Positions 55,667 through 64,000 of a stretch of 64,000 nt of DNA are shown here, piece after piece; within the stretch, counting starts at the first letter, position 1, and every line of letters starts with the position of its first letter. Position numbers and translations under genes: made by a program. Below the pieces are notes generated by a model. The model saw only the letters and a program-made list of their open reading frames with translations. It was not told where the DNA came from and ran no database searches. Source of the DNA: Naganishia liquefaciens (Eukaryota; Basidiomycota; Tremellomycetes; Filobasidiales; Filobasidiaceae); NCBI GenBank assembly GCA_013423385.1, contig BLZA01000009.1, forward strand, positions 1,054,001 through 1,118,000, given 5' to 3'.

Positions 55667-57401
55667 ATGGAACCAGGTACGCGCGCCCCGTTCACGAAGG
55701 TGACCCCAACTTATACCTCCCCCTCTAGAACTCGTCTCCGAGCAACACCTCTTTCCGCCGACCGAGGGCACACAGAAGATTGTGCCGCTCTCCATTCTCG
55801 ACTGTACGACCGTCCGTTTCGCGCTGACTTGTGCCGTGAGTTGACGCATCTCACTCGGAGATCGAGCACCCGTAGCTGATCCATGTTTCCAGACATGGAT
55901 CTACGATGCTCCCGACACAGAGGTCGCCATCCGTGCGGCCGATCCTAAACACCTTGAAGGGTCGCTCGACCATACACTCGCGTCGTACCCTCAGTGGGCA
56001 GGCCAACTCTTCTGGAACACGTACGACCCGACTAACAGCCAGGGCCATACCCATCGACACGGTCGGATCGCTATCAAGTACGGCGCCGGCAGGGCCGGTG
56101 GTGAGCCGGGCGTGGGATTCTTTGTCGTCAAGTTGCCGGTACCCGTGACAACACTTGTTCCCTCGGCTGCGGAACGTGCTAGCATGAATGACGGTGCATG
56201 GTTGATCGACGAACAGCTTCCATCGCATGCGCTGCTCTCACCCGAACTCGTGGCGTTTCAGGATAACGTCACGCATCTCGGCGTGCCCGGCGTGTCCATC
56301 CAGGTGACACAGTTTGCAGATGGCGGCTACGCTATCGGAATCAAGATGTGCCATGCGTTGGCGGATGCCGCAAGTCTCGTAACGTTCATGCATGACTGGG
56401 CGAGAGTGAACCGCGCCATGGCCGCCAACGCTCCTGTCCCGACATTAGATCCCGTATTTGATCCATCCTTACTCGATAGCTGTGAAGCCGGTTCCATCGA
56501 CGCTTCGAAACCCGACCTGACCATTGTCGAACGCGCGCGCCAGCTTCCTCTCCATCGGTACGACTGGTTCCTCTCCGGCGGCCCTTCTTGCCCACCACCT
56601 CTCTTGCCCTTTACGCAACCACCACCCGACCTCGACATCAGCCATGATGGAGCACACGTCCGAGGTGTACCATGCCCATGGCACGAATGGGACATGAGCG
56701 TCCCCGTCAGACACACCATCCTCCACTTCTCCGCGGCCGAAATCCGCGCGATGCACGTACGTGCGTCTGCCGCCGCGGAGGAACAGCGGCTCAGCAAACT
56801 CGATGCATTGCTGGCTCACGTATGGACGTGTATCTTGCGCGCGCGGCAACTCGACGTCGATGAGACCGCGTTCATCGATGTTACATTTGGATTTCGGCCG
56901 CGTCTCGGCCTGCCGCCCACGTTCCTTGGTTCTCCGATTCGTCTGACGGCCATTGAGACGTCGGCCAGCGCTATCGCGGAGCCCGCCACCGCTTTGCCCC
57001 ACCTCGCGCAGCGTATCCGCTCGACACTCGACCGCTTCACGCACTCGGCATGCGCCGACATTCTGCACGACCTCGCGCACGAACCCACCGCCCAAAACAT
57101 TTGGGCCACTTTTCTCGGCCGGCGTCACACGCTCATGACGAGCTGGACCAAGCTTGGGCTGTACAATGTTGATTTCGCGGGCAGAGGCGAGGCGCCACGG
57201 TATGTGGATGCGATGATGCCGGCGTCAGATGGCTTGTTGCAGGTGTCGGAGAGTGCGCCCGGAGATGGGAAAGTACGAGGCGGGGAGGAGGCCGCTGAAG
57301 TGGGGGATTGGACGCGCGATGGGGCGAGCGTGTCGTTGCACTTGAGGATGGATGTAATGGAGCGACTTTGCAAGGATCCGCTCTTGCGGGCTTACAAGTA
57401 A
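55667..57401 (+). CDS. BAHD/trichothecene-acetyltransferase-like acyltransferase, 541 aa
   Basis: Predicted CoA-dependent O- or N-acyltransferase. Exon 1 is only 10 nt (55667-55676, ATG GAA CCA G); exon 2 is 55729-55835 and exon 3 is 55893-57401, both introns GT-AG. The protein opens ELVSEQHLFPPTEGTQKIVP, then LSILDCTTVRFALTC and HTLASYPQWAGQLFWNTYDP, typical for the fungal 'transferase family'. The catalytic HxxxD motif is KMCHALADAAS. The second conserved region is TSWTKLGLYNVDFAGRGEAP, a variant of the DFGWG motif. No signal peptide or membrane helix. The position between two duplicated surface-protein genes, on the opposite strand, hints at a shared locus history but not at a substrate. 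Confidence 0.88.
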
Positions 57402-57602
57402 AACGTCAGAGGTGAGATGAGCGCTATAGAACAGTAACACTATGCGCAATAGACTAGTTGAACATGGGCATCGCTTCGCATTGTCAAAATGCGTACATGA
57501 GATACATGAGTCCTACTCCGGATAGGTAGACTGGCAAGATTTTGGGCTTTGGTCTTCCAAGCATGACGACAGTCTATCGTGCACAGCGAACCGCAAACAT
57601 GA

Positions 57603-60242
57603 TCAGATCTGGTCCTGACGCCGAGGAAGCGCAATCATAGGCTGTCCCGGCAAAGGCTCGGTCGCCTGGAACACGTGATTAAGACCAGTCCTGGCGGCAG
57701 CGATATAAAGTTCGTGCTCACCTGAGTATAGGCAGGGGGAAGAGTCCTCTGGCTCACACCACCGATACTCCTGCTATCGTCCGAACTCGTGATAGGTCCC
57801 CAATCTTGAGGCCTTCCGTCGACTGTCATGCGCATTCGTCTTAACGTCTCCTCCGACAAGGTGGAATTCGGCATTGTTGCCGTGGAAGGCAGTGATACTC
57901 CCAGTTGTTTCCCTGCACGCGAGCCCGTCGTTGCAATCGAGGAAGGCGTCGAAACGGCCGAATTGTTTCTCTGCAATCTTGGACTATGTTGCAAATTCGA
58001 AGTATTCAGCAAGCCTGGGCGGCCAGCTTGTGCTTGATCAGCTATCGGGCTTCCCACGGAGTCTCCTGCAGAAGATGGCAACGCGCTAGATGACGGCGCT
58101 GCGTAGTCCCGAATCAAGGCGTCTAGAGATGATGACACAGCTGTCGAAGCAAACTCTGAGTACTTGGGCATTGACGGCCCGAGAGCAGATGGGAGCGCGG
58201 AAGATGAAGGAGCAGCATACAGCAAAGCCTGGCTGCGTCCTGGCCGAGATTGTCTATTCGTGGTTTGGTGTGGGATATCGCCCCGAAGCACCGGAGATCC
58301 CGCATTTGTTGGCGGTGTCATAGACTGGGCGTAAGGGTAATACTCAAATCCAGTAAGCAGGGGAAGCGGCGCGGATTCAGGAAGTTGAAACAATTCCTCG
58401 CTTGTATGCTCCACCTGGTGCCTGGGGCCGGAAGAAGAATCCATAGGCCAGTTGGTGTTGAGTCGAAGACCAGATTGAGGAGAATCTCGATACCTTGCCT
58501 CTGGAGAGGACGTGACCGTCAAGGGCGAAGACTTGCTGTTTTCTGTGCTGACGAGGCTGATAGCGCTGCTTTCCTGCCAATAATACAGCGAGTCCTTTTT
58601 GGACCTTTTCTTCATACATCGCCAAATGACCAAGGCAACGCATACGATCAGCGTCACACCTCCGAACGCAATGCCCGCCCACGCGCCAGCATTGAGGCTA
58701 GAAATTTATTAGCTGGGTTGTGAGCCTTGCAACAGGATGTACTCACTCGAGGCCCGAGTGCTTGACTGAAGTGCCACTTGCATTCGCATCAGCCGCAGAG
58801 GGCACAGGAATTGCATCGCTTGTAGCGGACTGCAGGAGATTCGGTTCGATAGGAGCGGCTGAGCTGATGCTTGCGGTCGAGAATGATGATACAAGATCGG
58901 TGGAGGTTGTCGATACCGATACAGCGGAGGAGCTTGAAACTTTCTTTCCCGTTGCGGTGGATGCCTTGCTGTCCGACTGTGTCGTCGTTGAAGTGCACGT
59001 CGCGCATGGAATAGCGCTCATTCGTCTTGTTGCATTCCACTGGACGTAATCGATGCCAAAAATGTTGGTAGGCGCAGCGGCTTGGTTGATGAACGTGACG
59101 GTATGAGTCGTATCTTCTAGGTTGGCTTTGTGAAAAAGCACAGCACCGCCGGTGAGACGACCTGCGTAGTATCCATTGTAGCTGTCCATCAAGAGGTATC
59201 AGTGTCCAAGATGAAGTCAACGATCCTTAGGATGGCGTACTCCTGAGATACTCCGTCGCAAATTACCGAGTAAACGCCATGAGTAACAGCGATACCACCG
59301 TAAGCAGCTATCGAGCTTCCAGTGAATCTTCGCGGCATGAGATCTCGGCTTTCATTTCGTTATCCCTGAATCAGCTGCTTACGAGAAAGTGACGGCATCT
59401 GCGGCTTTGTAAGATATGCTAGAATCGAGACTCAACACGAGTGAACCGCGATCTGAAGAAAAGAGGAGACGTACAGCCCAGTCTGATTATGGTATTCTTT
59501 GCCACTGTAAGCTTTGTTCCAGTCGCCTCTGGTCTTGTAAAAGCCCGAATCTGGGATGTCCTGCACCGATGTTACTATGCTTAGCCTAGAGTACGACGTG
59601 AGCTTTTGTATTCATCATGCGATGAAGCAGACCCACTCGTACTGAGGGTCTACCACTTCATTTTGCACGACGAAATAATCAACGTCCAGCCACCAATGCT
59701 GATCAGCATTCGATAAAGTCTGAGCGAAATTGCAGGATCGTTTGACTCAGGTCTGCTGATTGTGTCCACAAAGCTTGGCACTTACCAGCGTGTGCTCCTT
59801 TTCAGCATCTAGTCCTGTCTGACTGAATAACACTGCTTGTATCTCTCCCGGTTCCGCCGTAAAGCCGTCATATGTGTTCGTTTGGCCGTCAAGGGTGGCA
59901 TGGTACCTGCCCTGATCGGTCAACTTATCTTTAGCGTACACGCCTCGAGCTGCTCGGAGGCTTACTGACATGATTGAAACGCTTTGCCCCAAAGGCCCAG
60001 ATTCCAGTCCCGTTAAAGCGTAATGTCGCAGAGTCGCCCGCAGTCGTGGTCGAGGCGAACGTCGACAAAAAGTAATCTTTGGTTCTTGTGTCTGGAAAAG
60101 GATTCACCTTACTCTTCAGTAAAGGTCGAAGCGTAGAAAGTTACGAAGCGCGAGTCTCACCTTCATCGTGAACAACGCTCCAGTTACCAGAATATTGTAT
60201 CGTTGGCGATGTATCATCTACGGTGAAATTGTATGCCACCAT
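57603..60242 (-). CDS. single-pass surface protein B, paralogue of the gene at 52320-54830
   Basis: Same architecture as protein A. The start MVAYNFTVDDTSPTIQYSGN mirrors A; LRFNGTGIWAFGAKRFNH and YHATLDGQTNTYDGFTAEPG form the first ectodomain unit. The second contains RLTGGAVLFHKANLEDTTHT and NIFGIDYVQWN. A Ser/Thr stalk is followed by the helix GGVTLIVCVALVIWRCMKKR. The cytosolic tail includes repeated AAPSSSALPS units and TLPPAYTQ, close to the LPPDYSQ of A. The last exon, after a GTGAGC donor, reads ATEPLPGQPMIALPRRQDQI. About nine introns at positions matching A where I could compare. The shared intron pattern and matching ends show a gene duplication. Confidence 0.82.
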
Positions 60243-60873
60243 CTCGAATGCTCATCAAACCGAACGAGATGCAAGCCGGGCGAGTCTTTCCGATGTGGGT
60301 GGAGCGCAGAAAAGCCAGAGAAGAAAGGCGAAGAAGTGAAAAGGGTGGAATCGCTCCAGGCGATTGTCCAGGATGAAATTGCTCGGTTTGAATCGATTCT
60401 ACGTCGACAACGATGTTTTCGCTCTATAGCGCAATAGAGCAAGTATTGAATGAGCGATAGTGAAGGGTCGCTGTGTAAATTTGCGTATAAGATAATCTGG
60501 TGGCGAAAAGATTGGAGTGGTGCGATATAGGTTTGGCACGGAGCATCGCCCTTTGTCCATCCGCCATAAGTACACGCGGAAAGCTTGGCAATGCGCTCTG
60601 GTTTTATGTATGCTGCCGATCCGTATAGTGGCCGTACAGTGGAGACTACCCTTTCCTATCCTCCATCTTGCTTCTGCCCAAGGTTATAAAAGTTAAAGTA
60701 AGTCCCTTCAAGGTTGGCAAGATACAATTGGTGGCTAGCTTTGAAGTTGTGTCAGGATCCTTTACCACAGGATCGGTTGACGTGAAGCAGGTCCTTTGAG
60801 CCGATGGGGAAGTAGATTCAGCGACTGATGCCGGAACAAAGGCCTTTAGCGGTGTAGGTGGAATAAGCTATCA
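60243..60873. other. intergenic, promoter side of surface protein B
   Basis: No gene recognised. It separates the start of surface protein B from the open extension downstream of NTA1. Confidence 0.4.
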
Positions 60874-61188
60874 TTACGCTTGGTCCTCGAGGCTCGGAGG
60901 TAGACGCTGGAGGGCGAATACGAAAAAACCCTCGATATCCGCTTCGAAATCGCCTTGAGCCAAGCGGTCCGTGTCGTTTAGAGCAGTGCCGACGCAAGAA
61001 ATTGACTGAAGGCCTTCAGCAAGGGTGTCACGTACGTTGTGGCCGAGCGCTGTCATGTATTGCACCTGATGTCGTGAACCAGTCGGGAATTCCTGGCAGG
61101 CTACGCGAAACCTCCAGTAGAACATTGCAAAGTTGGTTCGCTCTGCTTTTCGATACGTGACAACTCGGCCCCTTAGGCGCTGCTTGTC
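60874..61188 (-). other. 104-codon open extension in frame after the NTA1 stop
   Basis: Directly after the NTA1 TAG (61189-61191) the same frame stays open for 104 codons with protein-like composition (TNFAMFYWRFRVACQEFPTG, then DFEADIEGFFVFALQRLPPS) and ends EDQA. A Met lies at 61125. It may be chance, an alternative C-terminus reached by splicing or read-through, or a small separate gene. No intron of normal size removes the TAG and keeps the frame. Confidence 0.35.
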
Positions 61189-62474
61189 CTAATTCACCCG
61201 CGCAAACATCAGCCCCTCTTCCCTTCTGCCGAAAGCCTCGATCAATTCAATCCTGCTCGGGTTCGACGACACGGTCAGGACGGCCGACGATCCTGCAAAG
61301 GTTGTGCCTGGAAGCGTAGCCAGCCATGACAATTTTACGTCAGTGACAGCCAACCTCGCCATCGAAAGCATGGTTGACGTACCGCTCTCCGTGCCCACCC
61401 TGTTACAAGCGATGAATACGACCTCCTTGCCTCGAGAAGGATTTGCCGTTCCAGTCGAAGCGCTATAACCAGGGCTTGGATCATGCAAAGGATTCAGTCG
61501 ATGCGCCCAATAATTCAGCGTCGACAGCTCTGGTCCCTCTGAGGCGGAATTTGTGACTTCTTCGATCGCGGAATCGTCGTCTGGCGGTTCTTGCGGCGGT
61601 TGTAGCCAGTTCATTCTGAACGGATGTGCCTGGTCATGAGCGAAAATTACCATTATGCTGTACCGCACTTACGGTACAATCAAGGTATCTGCGTCGTTGT
61701 TCTTGACAAAGTTTGCCAGCTCATAGGCATCAAAGGGAGCGATAAAGTCTTTCGGGTTCAGGTCTGGAAAATTCTGTTAGTGGTTATGACCCCATAAAGC
61801 AAAAGACCTACCCATGCATATTCCAAGAACAGTCCTATTCAGAGGTGGTGGCAAGTCGTACACCTTGAATCCATCGCCTGCGTGATTATAAGTTACCAGA
61901 AAGCAACCGTCATCGACCCAAACTCACCTTCCCGCGCCCACGTCTTGTCCGTATCATACAAGAAACTCTTCCGGTAGTTGGCCATGACCTCTCCCGTGGG
62001 TGACACTAGTACTGCTGAGTTGTACCCTGGCAGAGCTTGATCCCCCTCGTAGCCTGCCAGTTCAGGGTAACCCCCGACGACCCAGCATTTATACCGCGTT
62101 GCTAATTCTCGGCAGAATAGCGATGTCCGCCCGATACGTGGTGGTTCGAGAAACGGTTGGATATCCGCAGCCGAGGTGAACATGTATCCCGTCAAGAACA
62201 TTTCCGGACAGACGAGCAGGTCTACCTCTTTCGGTCGTAGACTATTCTCGCAGGTCAGGCCATGCCGATACTCGAGATCTAAAGATCAGACTTACCCGCG
62301 AAGAAACGTTTCCACCCTGCGCGTATTCCCCTCGACGTCTTTCAGCTGCGGAGTGTGGTAGCATTAGCCCTCATTATCCCAAGACTCGGGCATCGCACAT
62401 ACCTTTGGGTCATACTGCAAACATGCGATACTCAGCGGTTGCTTCCTGAACAACGGCGGCGCGGTTGAAGTCAT
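61189..62474 (-). CDS. NTA1: protein N-terminal amidase Nta1 (carbon-nitrogen hydrolase)
   Basis: Deamidates N-terminal Asn and Gln of proteins, feeding the Arg/N-degron pathway. From ATG 62474 the N-terminus gives RKQPLSIACLQYDPK. Then LLVCPEMFLTGYMFTSAADI holds the catalytic Glu. GGYPELAGYEGDQALPGYNS and NYRKSFLYDTDKTWAREGDG follow with the catalytic Lys, then TVLGICMDLNPKDFIAP with the nucleophile Cys. NDADTLIVPMNWLQP continues the nitrilase fold, and SRIELIEAFGRREEGLMFAR leads to the TAG at 61189. Five introns of 50-70 nt. The full Glu-Lys-Cys triad is present. The protein looks shorter at the C-terminus than the yeast enzyme, which makes the in-frame extension downstream worth testing. 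Confidence 0.9.
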
Positions 62475-62872
62475 GGCTCTTCTCGTCACAGAAGAAGCGG
62501 CGCCGTGAAGCCTTTTGAATCCTAGGTAGTGAGAAAGAATGGCGACGTTGTCGGCCAGAGATTTTGTACGATGCGGGGATCGTTCATCGGCTGGTCAATG
62601 AGAAGTTGGTCAAGTCGACCTCCTCTTCAAGGTGACGACACTGCGATCGGCGACGGCCGAAGCGTCAGTGCGTGATCGAGCAAGATCCCGAGTCCCATGT
62701 TGTCTCCCTTCCAAAGCCATATTCTCCGTTCGGCTGATCATTTGTGTGTCAAGAGAACCCAGAATGACCATAACAGCAGTGACTATACGATACGGTATAA
62801 ATGACAATCCGCCAATCCTACAAATCCCTTCGTGATCCCTCAACCTGCGATCCTTCTCCTTACAACTCCCGC
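62475..62872. other. intergenic, presumed NTA1 promoter
   Basis: Between the NTA1 start and the stop of the last minus-strand gene. No gene recognised. Confidence 0.45.
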
Positions 62873-64000
62873 TCAGTCCCTTCCATCCGCTCTCGCGTAT
62901 GGCATCTCATACGCCCTTCCCTCCGCCTCTTCATCGGCCTCATGCATCGCCGCATTATTCGCAATCAGAGCTCTCACCTCGTCCTTTTCCAAATTCAGTC
63001 GTTCGCCCAAGATCGCCCACGGACCCTGCACTTCGTATGCGTGCAAGCCGTGCGAGCTCAAAGTCGGGGAATGATACGACGGAAGGCTGGATGTGCCGGA
63101 TTGATGCCGGCCGTGGCGCGTGTCCGAGGGGTTGGCGAGATGCACATCGCTCGGAGGGACCGAGGTGTGTCGGACAAAGACGTTGCCGGCGGTCTTACGG
63201 TAGCCTCCTTCCTCTTGCATCGATCGCGGAAGCAGGATCTGCAGGATGCGTTATCAGTCAAGATCGTCGATAAAGATGCTGTGACTTGCGAGCAGAGAGA
63301 GCATAGTGCTGGCGAAGATGCAGAAGCTGGAGGCATAAAGGTCAAGCTGCAGTACCGACTTGCTGATCAACCAGCTTACACCGACGTCGTATAGAACATG
63401 TCGACCCAAAATCTGGCGCCAATTCGGTCTCAGTTCCGACTCTACATCGTCATTGTCCGACTTACTCTTTGCGATTGATCTTTTGCTTTGCCGTCAGCCC
63501 ATCCGCCGCCATCACGACCAGCGCGACAGAGTATACACTGCGGAAGACCGTGCGGACATTGTGCATCGACTTGAAGAATTGCAGCTTGGCAATGACATCC
63601 GGATTGGCGCCTGTAATGTCGCTTCAAGGTCAGTAGTACATTTCCAGAGCTGCGGCGGGACATACCTTGTCGTGACGACTCGTCGATGAATGTCGGAAAC
63701 ATGCGGCTGGGTGTCGCGGGTTAGCGTGTTTCGTCAGTGCTCCAGACGTCGGAACCCACGAGACGACGGCCGAACCGCAAGTGAGGCTGAGTACATGCTG
63801 TGTGAGTAAACGCGTCTCTCCCGCCGTAGGAATACTTACACAAACGAAAGGACTGACCCAGCCATGAAGATATTCACCTCCATCTGCTTGCCCCGTCAGC
63901 CCACCGAGCGGTTTCCGAAAACACGCAGACTCGCCCTCGTCAAATTCTCCGTCTCGATCCCCGCGACTCCGAAACAGACCCCTGTACAGGTGATGACGCC
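62873..64000 (-). CDS. multi-pass membrane protein of unknown family, probably cut by the window edge
   Basis: Exons read in from the right edge: GVITCTGVCFGVAGIETENL (membrane-like with an N-glycosylation site), then MEVNIFMAGSVLSFVRMFPT, ANPDVIAKLQFFKSMHNVRT and VYSVALVVMAADGLTAKQKI. A helical part FWVDMFYTTSLDLYASSFCI runs into FASTMLSLLILLPRSMQEEG and a soluble tail ending EMPYARADGRD. The join before ILLPRS works only with a GCAAGT donor, so it looks like a GC-AG intron; another intron here is only about 35 nt. ATG 63883 could be the start, but open sequence in the same frame beyond it suggests more exons to the right. The pattern of helices and short loops recalls fungal receptor-like proteins without allowing a family name. 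Confidence 0.6.

Noticed and set aside
1-64000. Search for transposons, retroelements and virus-derived genes
   Set aside because: No reverse transcriptase, integrase, transposase, capsid or long terminal repeat signature was seen in any frame, and no long repeated segment other than the two related surface-protein genes.

Overview
This is nuclear DNA from an intron-rich fungus, most likely a basidiomycete. Nearly every gene is interrupted by several introns of about 35-60 nt with GT-AG (a few apparent GC-AG) borders. Gene order is compact, and the products are eukaryotic housekeeping proteins with fungal-type relatives. I cannot name the genus. I see no rRNA, tRNA, CRISPR array, transposon or virus-derived element. 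Base composition is mixed, with a visibly GC-rich block at about 12.4-18.6 kb.

Layout, left to right: DNA polymerase kappa (cut by the left edge); a Ser-rich unknown gene; an ER-luminal Hsp40 ending in RDEL (SCJ1); a CUL4-type cullin; a GNAT acetyltransferase; the mitochondrial AAA chaperone BCS1, divergent from a large unknown gene with Ala, Ser and Ala-Pro runs; the exon-junction recycling factor PYM; a membrane-anchored protein with His-Lys and Gly-Pro-Pro-His tracts; chaperonin subunit CCT6; primase large subunit PRI2; Pol II CTD phosphatase FCP1; RNA polymerase subunit RPB8, divergent from the exosome helicase SKI2; a cytochrome b5-domain protein, divergent from a PLP-dependent decarboxylase; a small secreted protein; a PAP2-type lipid phosphatase; PMP3; COQ6, divergent from MIC19; an unknown multi-pass membrane protein; two paralogous single-pass surface proteins flanking a BAHD-like acyltransferase; the N-terminal amidase NTA1; and a multi-pass membrane protein cut by the right edge.

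Most of the window is core machinery for replication and translesion synthesis (POLK, PRI2), transcription (RPB8, FCP1), RNA quality control (SKI2, PYM), protein folding and turnover (SCJ1, CCT6, CUL4, NTA1) and mitochondria (BCS1, COQ6, MIC19). The accessory-looking part is 52-60 kb, where duplicated surface proteins bracket an acyltransferase gene on the opposite strand. The best leads are the intron biology (microexons of 15 and 17 nt, a 10-nt first coding exon, likely GC-AG introns, one 578-nt intron in RPB8), the 104-codon in-frame extension after the NTA1 stop, and the duplicated surface-protein locus. All splice sites were placed by eye from reading frame and homology and need transcript support.
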